Shown: one piece after another, positions 38,387 through 47,058 of the stretch
How positions within the stretch are numbered: the stretch's first letter is position 1
Layout: each line of letters begins with the position of its first letter
NCBI GenBank assembly: GCA_963772955.1
Contig: CAVYZF010000023.1
Span: 153,538 to 217,537, forward strand
Source: Gp6-AA40 sp963772955
Lineage (GTDB): Bacteria; Acidobacteriota; Vicinamibacteria; Vicinamibacterales; UBA2999
Length of the DNA: 64,000 nt
Direction of reading: 5' to 3'
Position numbers and translations under genes: made by a program
Notes under the pieces: model-generated
Told to the model about the DNA's origin: nothing
Database searches by the model: none
The model's input: the letters and a program-made list of their open reading frames with translations, nothing else

Positions 38387-38635
38387 TCGATCAGCGATGT
38401 AGCATTGGAAAAGTCGTTCACGGCTCCGTCTGGCAAGACCACGCTGACGGATGTCGAGGTCGCGAATCGATTGGGCGTGTCACGGTTCACGGTGCGCTCC
38501 TGGCGGCTGAAGGGTGTCGGACCGCGGTTCCTGAAGATGGGCCGCGCCGTTCGATACCGGCCTCAGGACGTGGACGACTACGAACGGCAGGCTCTCGTCG
38601 AGACGCAAGCTCAATCCGATCACGGCCCGATGTGA
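38372..38635 (+). CDS. Excisionase/AlpA-like helix-turn-helix protein
   Basis: 87 residues from ATG 38372, preceded by GGAGG with good spacing; the longer open frame from 38015 lacks support. The core is LTDVEVANRLGVSRFTVRSWRLKG, then GPRFLKMGRAVRYRPQDVDDYE, the MerR-like fold of excisionases and AlpA regulators. It lies just upstream of the tyrosine recombinase gene, the usual place for a recombination directionality factor. Confidence 0.85.
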   Translation: MASAESISDVALEKSFTAPSGKTTLTDVEVANRLGVSRFTVRSWRLKGVGPRFLKMGRAVRYRPQDVDDYERQALVETQAQSDHGPM

Positions 38636-38717
38636 TCGCGGCTTGCGCGAAGACGCCACTGGCACGCCAGCCCGAACATTCACGGTGACCAGCGTCGTTC
38701 TTGACGGGAGAAACGCC

Positions 38718-39836
38718 ATGGCTCTCTGGAAGCGTGGGCGACGGTATTGGACGCTACTTCTCGGTCAACGGCGTCCAGCTGCGCCGCCCGTTGTGCGCGC
38801 CCGGTTCTCGACTCGCGACAACGAACTGGCAGGAGGCGACGCGGCTCGAGAAGGAAGTGATCCGCGCAGCGATGGAGGGCGAGCTCGCCCCTCGCGATCC
38901 GTCTGTGAAGCTGTTCGCAGCGATCGATGACTACCTCGAGGCCAAGGAGGCGACCGCGAACTCGAAGCGCACGATCGAGTTCGATCGCGAGCGGTTGGAG
39001 ATCGTGAAGCGGCACCTTGGCGACGTGAAGCTCACGACGATCACTCGCAAGACGATCGAGGGCTTTCAGGCCAAGCGCCGACTCGAAGGTGCCAGCAATC
39101 GCACCGATCAACATGGACGTCGGAGCGCTGCGCCAGGTGCTCAGGCGCTTCAAGCAATGGCGCCGACTCGAGGACGACGTGAAGATGCTCACCGAAGCCG
39201 GCGGAGCTCCGGTCGGCCGTGCGCTCACCGCCGAGGAGCAGAAACGACTGTTCGAGGCTGCGGCCAGCAATCCGGAGTGGGAGCACGTCTACTGCGCCGC
39301 CGTTCTCGCGGCGAACACCTCGATGCGCGGCGTCGAAGTGAAGCACGTGCGGCGACGGAACATCGATCTCGAGAAGGTCTGGGACGTCGAGAGCGCGACC
39401 GGCAAGGGCGTGCTGTACGTCACTCGCAGCAAGAACGAGACGAGCAAGAGGCCGATCCCGCTGAACGAGGCCGCGCGAGAGGCGGTTGAGCGCATGCTGC
39501 GACGCGCCGACGACTCTCGGCCACACGGATCCGGACCACTACGTCTGGTGCGCGAGTCAGCACCACAAGTTCGATCCGACGAAGCCGGCGAGCAAGTGGG
39601 ACACCGCCTGGCGCGCGCTTCGGAAGCGCGGCCGGCTGACCGGGCTTCCGATTTCACGACCTGCGGCACACCGTCGTGACGGACCTGCTCGAGGCAGGCG
39701 AGCCGGAGCACGTCATCGAGGCGGTGACCGGGCACCTCTCGCGACGGATGCTGGAGCACTACTCGCATCAGCGGCTCAAGGCCAAGGGCCAGATGCTCGC
39801 GCGGCTCGAAAAACGCCGACAGAAAGAGAGTGCCTA
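38718..39836 (+). pseudogene. Tyrosine recombinase (island integrase), broken by about four frameshifts
   Basis: Starting at ATG 38718 (MALWKRGRRYWT) the protein can be followed across frames to the TAA at 39836. Frame changes occur near 38753, 39100, 39535 and 39650. Pieces include the core-binding domain (DDYLEAKEATANSKRTIEFD, NMDVGALRQVLRRFKQW) and the catalytic domain with Arg in NTSMRGVEVK, HDLRHT, the GHL box in TGHLSRR and the nucleophile Tyr in LEHYSHQRL. All catalytic residues survive, so recent decay or sequencing indels are both possible. It points to the right repeat, about 1 kb away. Confidence 0.85.
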
Positions 39837-40053
39837 ACCCTGACGGGCCTCGAAGCGGTCGACTCCGAGAGCTGCATCGCGAACCAAACCAGCAGTTTCG
39901 AAATCCCAGCGGGCGACGCTTCAAGTTGGGTGTCGCCGTAGCCGTTTCGAAGCCTGGTGTTTCTTTTCGAACGCCGATCATGTCACGCGCCAGTTGGTTC
40001 GTGACACAGCGCCTGCAGTTACGTGGCTGACTGTGAGCCTTCCTGAACACTCC

Positions 40054-40614
40054 CTACTTGGCCCACGGCGGCTTGTTCCCGAAGGCGAACGGATTCGACG
40101 GCGGTGGCAAGACCGCAGTGTTGCCGAGCAGCTGATACCCGAGATCGATGTAAGTCTGATCAAAGAAAAGCCAGTCGTCGGGAAGGGCTGGGTTCCGAGC
40201 GGGCTTGGTCCAAGCCATTGCCTTGCTCAGGATGCGAGATGAAAACGGCACAAACAGGGCGCCCTTGTCGGCGAAGAACGATGGGCACAGCCAATCCTTG
40301 AACCGGCAGTTGTTCAAGTTCACGCCGATCAACCGACAACCCTTCTCGATCGCGACTTCGACTTCATCTTTAACGAACTCCGTCTTCGTGTATGTGTCGT
40401 TTCCGATCAGGAGAACGAACGTGTCGACACGGCGAACCTTGGCGCGGCAGACGGTCTTGATGTAGTACGGATTCTTGGAGTTGATGGCCTCGTCCAGCTG
40501 AAAGTCCGCGAAGTTGAAGTCGATGTGCTCGTGGGCCTTCCATGCCGTCATCAGGTCATAGCGTCCTTTGTCGGCGCTGCTGAAGCTGACGAAAGTTCGG
40601 GCAAGCTCGGCCAT
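40054..40614 (-). CDS. TIR-like (MTH538/ThsB-type) domain protein
   Basis: 186 residues. The first ~125 residues match the MTH538 TIR-like fold: RTFVSFSSADKGRYDLMTAWK, FNFADFQLDEAINSK, VDTFVLLIGNDTYTKTEFVKDEVEVAIEKGCRLIGVNLN. This is the family of Thoeris ThsB and related nucleotide-signalling or NAD-handling TIR proteins. The C-terminal ~60 residues (WAKP...FDQTYIDLGYQ) are not recognised. No ThsA, SIR2 or other effector gene is adjacent. It lies between the integrase and the right repeat, a common position for defence cargo. Confidence 0.8.
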   Translation of the reverse strand: MAELARTFVSFSSADKGRYDLMTAWKAHEHIDFNFADFQLDEAINSKNPYYIKTVCRAKVRRVDTFVLLIGNDTYTKTEFVKDEVEVAIEKGCRLIGVNLNNCRFKDWLCPSFFADKGALFVPFSSRILSKAMAWTKPARNPALPDDWLFFDQTYIDLGYQLLGNTAVLPPPSNPFAFGNKPPWAK

Positions 40615-40891
40615 CTCGGCCGCATTCTACCTGTGGCTACCGTTTTGTACACGCAGCTTCGGCGCCCGACGCACCAGCCAGATGCAGGTGCCGCTCGCAT
40701 CAGGCCAGCGCCTGTCACCTTCAGCGTAAAGTGGAATGCCGATCGTGATAAGACTGTGATACGTCCGGCTCAAGACCTCGATAAACATCGAGGTTTACGG
40801 ACGCACAGCGAGTGATCGCGTTGGACGCTTAGACTACGAATCGCGTGTGCGTTAGCGTGATTCGGAGTGGCTAGATGCCGGTCGCGCGCTT
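40615..40891. other. Right island end, no gene
   Basis: Contains a perfect 8-bp hairpin, ACCTCGAT and ATCGAGGT around AAAC (40775-40794), and nothing coding. It may serve as terminator or as part of the attachment region. Confidence 0.5.
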
Positions 40892-40939
40892 CGCTTTCCA
40901 AGCGTGCTCCTTAAACCACTCGGACATCTCTCCGTATCT
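40892..40939. repeat. Right 48-bp direct repeat (putative attR), partial tRNA-Ser copy
   Basis: Identical to 15159-15206. It contains the anticodon loop to 5' end of tRNA-Ser plus six upstream bases, but no 3' half, so it cannot make a tRNA. The distance to the left copy is 25,733 bases. Confidence 0.85.
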
Positions 40940-41254
40940 GTGAAATCAATAATTTACGGGCGAGCGGCTGAGCCCGAAAACGCGAATTGTGTCAGAAGTT
41001 GTGTCAGACCTCCGAATCTTCAGAGACCACTTACGGGCACGAGCCCGACCTTAAACAACACCTCCCTGCCACGTCGTCCAGTATAGCCGCGGTGCCGCGC
41101 GGCGAGGCCTGCGAAGGGCTTGTGGGTACGAGGGAACGCCAGCGATTTGCGGCAGGCGATTCCCGCGCGGTGCACCTCCGAGTGAACAGACCAATACTTG
41201 TTGCAGTGCGCAGGTAGAAAACGCGCGGCGAGTGTGGCTAATAACGTACGGGTC
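40940..41254. other. Flank of the right repeat, similar to the left island end
   Basis: No gene. It shares with 15207-15380 an ATCAATA-N2-TTAC box, the paired TTGTG-type repeats, a following CAGACCT/TAGACCT-N3-AATCT stretch and a CCAGTATAG box. The likeness is diverged and collinear. Confidence 0.55.
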
Positions 41255-41632
41255 GTGCCGCGATCATTCGTGCTCGCCCTCGCTGCGTTGAGCGTGAACG
41301 GGTGCGCGTCCACCATCGCCCTCGATCGCGCCGTCCTCGCCTACGACACGACGACTGCCGACAGCGTGGCGAAACAGTTGCTCTTGAACATCGCCCGGGC
41401 ACGCCACAATCAACCCATGCACTTCACCGCGATCTCCAATATCGCGGCGACCTATCGGGTAAGTATCAGCGCCGGCGTCGGACCGGCGCTGACGGGTGAG
41501 AACGGCGGCCTGCTGGTGCCGGTCCTCGGAGTAGGAATGGAAGAGAACCCGACGATCAGCATCTCGCCGATGCAGGGCGAAGAGTTCACCCAGCGGCTCC
41601 TCACGCCCTTTCTTGAGCAGCGACTAAAATAG
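41255..41632 (+). pseudogene. Truncated lipoprotein
   Basis: About 125 residues from GTG 41255: lipoprotein signal FVLALAALSVNGCAS, then DSVAKQLLLNIARARHNQPMHFT, SNIAATYRVS and a region ending TISISPMQGEEFTQRLLTPF. Relatives I remember continue well beyond this point. The stop at 41632 therefore seems to cut the protein short. The part homologous to its C-terminus may be the gene at 45114-46149, which lacks this N-terminal region, but I cannot prove the link. Function unknown. Confidence 0.5.
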
Positions 41633-41652
41633 CCGAACTCTTAATTCTTTAA

Positions 41653-41681
41653 TTGACAGCATCACTGAGGGCTGGTAGAGT
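41653..41681 (+). promoter_or_regulatory. Sigma-70-like promoter of the BlaI gene
   Basis: TTGACA at 41653-41658 is followed after 17 bases by TAGAGT at 41676-41681. The palindrome at 41691-41712 lies just downstream. Confidence 0.5.
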
Positions 41682-41690
41682 GCCACCTTC

Positions 41691-41712
41691 AACTCTTAAA
41701 TGTTTAGGAGTT
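41691..41712. promoter_or_regulatory. Probable BlaI operator
   Basis: A 10-2-10 inverted repeat, AACTCTTAAA-TG-TTTAGGAGTT with one mismatch, sits between the promoter and the blaI start. A second AACTCTTAA copy occurs at 41636-41644. Both fit autorepression. Confidence 0.6.
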
Positions 41713-41722
41713 CACGTCGCCC

Positions 41723-42097
41723 ATGGCACGAACACGTTCACCAACACTGACCGACGCGGAGTCACGAGTCATGTCCGTGTTGTGGCAGCGCGAGACCGCA
41801 ACCGTCGGCGACGTCGTCGTCGCGTTGACGCAAGAGCGGGCGGTGACCTACAGCACCGTCCAGACAATCCTGCGAATCCTCGAGACGAAGGGCTACGTGA
41901 CCCACGAAAAAGTGGCGCGTGCGTTTGTGTATCGCCCGGCCGTCGACGAGCGTCAAGCGCGCCACCAGGCGTTGAAACATCTCGTCGCGCGCCTCTTCAA
42001 TGGTTCGCCGAGCCTCCTGGTTCTGAACGTGCTGGAGGACGGGGTGATCGATCGCACAGAACTCAAGCGGCTCAAGAAGCTCATTCGAGACGCCTAA
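41723..42097 (+). CDS. BlaI/MecI/CopY-family repressor
   Basis: 124 residues with the BlaI winged helix: LTDAESRVMSVLWQRETATVGDVV, YSTVQTILRILETKGYV, and the dimerisation part RQARHQALKHLVARLFNGS. It is followed 13 bases later by an M56 peptidase gene, the standard BlaI/BlaR1-like pairing in which the peptidase inactivates the repressor. No beta-lactamase gene is next to it, so the regulated process here is not antibiotic resistance in any visible way. Confidence 0.93.
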   Translation: MARTRSPTLTDAESRVMSVLWQRETATVGDVVVALTQERAVTYSTVQTILRILETKGYVTHEKVARAFVYRPAVDERQARHQALKHLVARLFNGSPSLLVLNVLEDGVIDRTELKRLKKLIRDA

Positions 42098-42110
42098 AGG
42101 AGCGCACCAC

Positions 42111-43550
42111 GTGGACTTCGTTGCGAACTGGCTCGTCCAAGGTTGTGTCGTCGCGCTTGCAACGGTGGTGATTGTCCGATGCCTGCCACGCGCACTGGCA
42201 GCGACGCGTTACGCTGTGTGCTGGGTCGGCTTGTCAGCCGTTCTTGCGCTGCCGCTGGGGGCACTAATCCCAGTTGCGCTGTCGCCGGTGCACGGTGTCG
42301 CGGTCGATACGACGGCGCCAGCGGCTCTGGTCTCGCTCCCTCACTCCCCGACGTCTGTTCCACTGATCATCGGCGCGTGGCTCGTGTGGCTGACAGCATT
42401 CGGCGGCCAACTCGCCTTCGCGATGGTCGCGATTCAACGCGCGCGGCAACGTTGCCGTTCATTCCCGCTCGCCCTGGAGCGCCGCCTCCACAACTGGACA
42501 CGAGTGAAACACCAGGGCCGCGCCGCGCAACTCGTGGTCTCAAACGACGTGCGGTCAGCGGCCGTGATTGGTTGTGGCTCACCAGTCATCGCGGTAGCGC
42601 CGGCACTGATTCGACACCTCACGGCTGCCGAGCTCGATCGCGTCGTGATTCACGAGTGGGCACACGTGCAGCGGTGGGACGACTTCGCGAATATCGGTCA
42701 GCTCATGGCGCGGCTGCTCGCCGGGTGGCATCCGGGCATCTGGTGGCTCGATCGGTGGCTGCGAGCAGAGCGTGAGGTCGCCTGCGATGAAATGGCGGTG
42801 ATGCAGACAGGGTCTTCGAAGATCTACGCTGCCTGTCTCGTGAAGCTCGCAAGTCTGCCGCTGTCGAGGCGGGACACGTTGCCGGCCCTGGGCGTCCTCT
42901 CGTCAGCGTCCCTTGCGTCTCGCGTGGAACGGATCGTCTCGCGCACGCCGCCAGGCTTCCCCGAATCGGTCACGGATGTTGCTCACCGTCAGTATGCTGT
43001 TGCTCGTCGGCGCGTCGTTGACCATCGGTTCACTCCGCATCGTGGAAGCGGAGGCGATTTCGTCTGAAGTCCATGCGGTCGCCGATGAGCCGCTGACACC
43101 GGCTGACATACTCGAACGAGAGCGCACGCACGATCGTCCACGCTGCGGTTCCCGCGACCGTGTCGCAGATGCCTCGAACCGCGTCGACATCGAGGCCAGT
43201 CACAACCGTCAGGCAGTTTCTCCCCGATGCCGCGAGGCCAGCGGACACGCCAGCCGGAAAGGCAGCGGACGACTCACCCTCTGACGTCGTGCACACACCT
43301 CCTGCTGCCGCAATCCTCGTGGAGGCGCACACCTCCGAGACAGAAGGAACAGAGACACCAGCCGAACCAGTCCCTCCGCAGGCACCTCTGTCCAGCGACA
43401 CCGCCGCAGCTACCGAACGCCCAGCGCGTTGTCCCGTGGACCGCAGCCGCAGACGCCGGCGTCGCGCTGGGGCAGCGCTCGAAAGAGGGCGGCCTCGCAA
43501 CCGCCCGATTCTTCAGCCGCTTCGGCAAACGAATCGCGGACTCTTTCTGA
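42111..43550 (+). CDS. M56 (BlaR1-like) membrane metallopeptidase, several frameshifts
   Basis: From ATG 42111: membrane helices, then the zinc site HEWAH at 181-185 and REVACDE near 221-227, as in BlaR1/M56 peptidases. The frame changes near 42961 (continuing with a last membrane helix MLLTVSMLLLVGASL), again near 43125, and again near 43430. The low-complexity Pro/Thr-rich tail ends RVVPWTAAADAGVALG and FFSRFGKRIADSF at 43550, a C-terminus typical of acidobacterial M56 proteins. Repaired length ~475 residues. No penicillin-binding sensor domain is present. Confidence 0.75.
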
Positions 43551-43560
43551 GGATCATCGC

Positions 43561-45120
43561 GTGCGCATTCATCTCGTCAATCCGAGCGACGTGTCTTTCG
43601 GCACGGCTGTGATCACACCGCGTTGGCTGTACGTCCTCGCCGCGGCCACGCCCGACCGATACGGCGCCCCCGCAATCATTGACGAGACACTCGAACCATT
43701 CGACCCAGACGGCATAGCGAGCGGCGACGTCGTCGGTATCGGTATTCACACGGCAAACGCCCTTCGCGGGTATCACGTGGGGCGGCTGGCGCACGCACGA
43801 GGGGCGTTCGTTGTCTTTGGTGGCATCCACGCCACTCTGTTCCCGGACGAAGTGCGCGAGCACGGAGCCGCTCACGCGGTCGTCTCCGGAGACGGCGACA
43901 TCGTCTGGGCCAGCGTGTTGAAGGATTGCGAAGCCGGGGATCCCAAGTCCCAGTACGAGGGCGGCCGCATCGAGGGCGAGGCGTTCTCGCCAGCACGGTG
44001 GGACCTGCTGCCGGCTGATCGCTACATGTGGGGATCGGTGCAGACCGTTCGCGGTTGCCCGAAGCACTGCTCGTTCTGTTCGGTGTGGCGAACGGATGGT
44101 CAGAAGCCGCGTCAGCGCGATGTCGGGGCAGTCATTCGTGAGATCGTGGCACTCCGCCGTAAAGGCTTTCGATTCATCCTGCTCGCAGACGACAACTTCT
44201 ATCCAGTGCCGCTCGCTGACCTCGTCGCGGCAGACCGCCGTGCAGACAAAGTTCGGCTCATCGCGCTGACGGCACTTCGTCAGGAGCGATTCGAGCTGAT
44301 GGCGCAGTTGGAGCAACTGCCTGACGACATGGTGTTCTACACGCAGATCACCATGGAGGCGGCGGAAGACCCGGAGTTTCTCGCCGCCATGAAGCGCGCC
44401 CGGATCCGCGGGGCGCTCGTCGGCGTGGAGTCGGTCACGCCCGAAGGATTGAAGGCGGTGTTCAAGAATTTCAATGACTCCGGCGAGGCGCTCGTCACCC
44501 GCCTGCAGGCGTTCCGTTCCGCCGGGGTCCACGTGCTCGGCTCCTTCATCTTCGGGTTGCCGACTGATACACCAGACACGTTTGCGGCCACGGTCGATCT
44601 GGCACACAGGGCCGACCTGTCGTTTGCGCAGTTCGTGATGCTCACGCCGTTTCCAGGTACCGTGGATTTCGCGACCTGGGAGCGTGAATCAACGAGCCCT
44701 CCGACGATCGGCGGAGTGCCGCTGACAAAGTACTGGCTCATTCCTCCTTCTCAACGGCCCAGAGTCTACTCACCGCATCCGAAGATGTCGGCGGAGGAAA
44801 TCCGGACGCGCACCCAACACGTCTGGGACCAGTTCTACGGCTTCCGAGCAGTCTGGCAGCGGTCGCGGTGTGTCCGTTCTCTCCGGTCACGACTGACATT
44901 TGTACTGATCTCGCGTCTTTACCGGCAGATGTACGCGAACACGGGCATCGCGACCGATAGCGCACGCGTGGCACGCTCTGCACGACGAGCCCGATGGCTT
45001 GCCAAAGCGGTACGACGGTTGTTCGTGGCCGCACCGATGCCCGACCTCCAGGAACCGCGCGCTCAGACGAACAATCGGGGGCAAGCGCTTCGCTGTCGCA
45101 GTCGTTCCGTAACATGGTGA
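43561..45120 (+). CDS. B12-binding-domain radical SAM enzyme
   Basis: 519 residues from GTG 43561, with GAGGA ten bases upstream. Residues ~1-140 form a cobalamin-binding Rossmann domain (IHLVNPSDVSFG, VVGIGIHTANALRGYHVG, FGGIHATLFPDEV). The radical SAM core has C-x3-C-x2-C in CPKHCSFC, followed by the GExE-like region, FRFILLADDNFYP and GALVGVESVTPEGL. The C-terminus is an extra helical region. Such enzymes methylate or rearrange unactivated carbons; the closest remembered relatives act on lipids or hopanoids, but the substrate here is unknown. The next gene starts within its last codons. Confidence 0.85.
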   Translation: MRIHLVNPSDVSFGTAVITPRWLYVLAAATPDRYGAPAIIDETLEPFDPDGIASGDVVGIGIHTANALRGYHVGRLAHARGAFVVFGGIHATLFPDEVREHGAAHAVVSGDGDIVWASVLKDCEAGDPKSQYEGGRIEGEAFSPARWDLLPADRYMWGSVQTVRGCPKHCSFCSVWRTDGQKPRQRDVGAVIREIVALRRKGFRFILLADDNFYPVPLADLVAADRRADKVRLIALTALRQERFELMAQLEQLPDDMVFYTQITMEAAEDPEFLAAMKRARIRGALVGVESVTPEGLKAVFKNFNDSGEALVTRLQAFRSAGVHVLGSFIFGLPTDTPDTFAATVDLAHRADLSFAQFVMLTPFPGTVDFATWERESTSPPTIGGVPLTKYWLIPPSQRPRVYSPHPKMSAEEIRTRTQHVWDQFYGFRAVWQRSRCVRSLRSRLTFVLISRLYRQMYANTGIATDSARVARSARRARWLAKAVRRLFVAAPMPDLQEPRAQTNNRGQALRCRSRSVTW

Positions 45121-46149
45121 AACGACATTTCCTTTGCGTCGGGCTACTCCTCCTCGCGGCTGGGCAACCGAACCAGGCCGAGGACTCTGCGCGGGCCTTT
45201 CTCGCAACCTCGTTCCAGATCAGCAGCGCAGATGTGGACCGGACTCAACGCGGGCCACGTTGTCGTGCGCACCCTCGGTGCCACCGATCCGCGCGAGGTG
45301 GCGACCCTGGGCGTCGTGCGCATCCGCGTGACGCCGGAGTTCTACGCCGAGCGACTTGCCGATATCGTCACGTTCAAGCGCACTGACGACATCCTCCAGA
45401 TCGGCACATTCGGCGCTGCTCCTGCTGTCACTGACCTCGCTGATCTCACGCTCGATGAATGGGACGTTCGAAAGCTTCGCGAGTGCGAAGTGGGCAACTG
45501 CGCGGTGCAGTTGTCTGCCGACGCTATCGGCCGGTTCAGGAAGGATGTGGACTGGCAACGTCCCGATGCTCAGGCGCAAGCGAATCGTGTGATGCGACAG
45601 ATACTCGTTGAGTACGTGACCCGCTACCGAGACGCGGGAACAGCAGCGTCGATGCAGTACGCCGACCAGAACGAGACAGTCGATGTGGGTCGTGAATTCG
45701 CCTCGTTGCTGGAAGCGGACGTCGAGACGTGGCAACACTTCGGCGATTTGCGACGACATCTCCTCCACTATCCGATGGAGCACACACCTGAGACGAGCGA
45801 CATCATGTATTGGTCGAAGGAACGAGTCAGCCGGCGACTCGTCGTGAGCGTCACACATCTCGCGATCTCTCGCACGACGCACGGCCCATCTGCCTACGCC
45901 ATTGCGTCAAAGCAGATCTACGGGACCCACTACTTCGATGCTTCGCTCGGGTTGACCGTTCTTGTGCGAGATCGGTCCGTATCGTCGCCCGCAACCTACG
46001 TGGTGTACTTGAATCGATCGCGAGTCGATATTTTCGACGGACTGTTCGGCGGCATCGCGCGGACGATTGTCAGCACGCGGGCACGCTCTCTCGTTGCCAC
46101 ACAACTCGGACGACTGCAGCGATCGATGGAACATCAGTTTGCGCACTAA
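45114..46149 (+). CDS. Exported protein of unknown function, one frameshift
   Basis: From ATG 45114, overlapping the end of the radical SAM gene, a signal peptide (VKRHFLCVGLLLLAAG) leads to DSARAFLATSFQISSADVDR. Near 45241 the frame changes by one base, and the rest (LNAGHVVVRTLGATDPREVATLGVVRI ... RTTHGPSAYAIASKQIYGTHYFDASLGLTVLVRD) continues to 46149. The repaired protein is ~344 residues, probably periplasmic. I know no characterised homologue; the segment ASKQIYGTHYFDASL is the most distinctive part. Confidence 0.65.
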
Positions 46150-46206
46150 GCCCAGCCGTTTGGCGTAGAATCACGCTAACTCACTCGGCATTCGATAGGG
46201 GCGCTC

Positions 46207-47039
46207 ATGGACTTCCTTCGCCGCTCTCTCGTCCTCGGCGTCATCTTTGTCGCTTCCGCCGGCGCGCTGCTCACCGGTCAGGAAGCCGGACCGGCTGTCG
46301 AAGCCGCGCCTGACTCCAGAGGACATGGAGGCCTTCCTGCTGAAGGCCACAGATCAGCAACCGGCGCGACGCGGGAGCCGGCGTTACCGGCTCGAGCCGT
46401 GTCACGCTCTCGGACGGGCGCTTGACGCATGACGCCCACGTGCAGGCCGTCGATATCGCGCGTGCCGTCTTTCAGGCTGGCAAGGCTTCGGAGGTGAACT
46501 TCAAGGACACCTACCGATACAACATCGCGGGCTACCGTCTCGCACGGCTCATTGGGTTCGACAGCGTGCCGATGTCGGTCGAGCGAAACGTCGAGGGAAA
46601 GCTCGCCGCTGTGACCTGGTGGGTGGACGACGTCCTGATGGACGAGGGGGCGCGGCTGAAGAAGAAGACGATGGGACCGGATGTCCAGCGTTTTGCCAAA
46701 CAGATTCAGGTCATGAAGATCTGGGACGAGCTGATTCAGAACAAGGACCGGAACGGGGGCAACCTGCTGTGGACCAGCGACTGGTCGATGTGGCTGATCG
46801 ATCACACGCGCGCGTTCCGCGTTGGGAAAGAGCTGGTCGCGCCAAACGACTTGACACGCTGCGATCGCCGCTTGCTCGACGGCATGCGCGCGCTGACCGC
46901 GGAATCGCTTGCGAAAGCCGTGGGCAACTCGCTGACGAAAGAGGAACAGGCTGCCGTGATGGCGCGACGCGACCTGATCGTGAAGCATTTCGACGACAGG
47001 ATCTCGAAGCTCGGCGAGGGCATTCTCTTCACATACTGA
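46207..47039 (+). CDS. Exported kinase-fold protein (HipA/PI4K-like motif), two frameshifts
   Basis: From ATG 46207 a signal peptide (VLGVIFVASAGALLTGQ) is followed, after frame changes near 46312 and 46370, by the main domain from ~46385 to 47039. This contains the catalytic-like loop WDELIQNKDRNGGNLLW and the metal-binding-like WLIDHTRAFR, the pairing found in HipA, PI4K-like and FAM20C-like kinases. It also has RLIGFDSVPMSVERNV and KKKTMGPDVQRFAKQI. If exported, it would phosphorylate something outside the cytoplasm, which is unusual for bacteria. The HipA-type ATP-binding loop could not be checked because of the frameshifts. Confidence 0.6.
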
Positions 47040-47058
47040 TTCCCTGAGCACGCATCCT

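Noticed and set aside
40054..40614. Complete Thoeris system
   Set aside because: No ThsA-type Sir2-SLOG effector or other partner lies within the window, so only the TIR-like part can be claimed.
40892..40939. Second tRNA-Ser gene
   Set aside because: Only the anticodon-to-5' half is present; the T arm, variable arm and acceptor 3' strand are missing.
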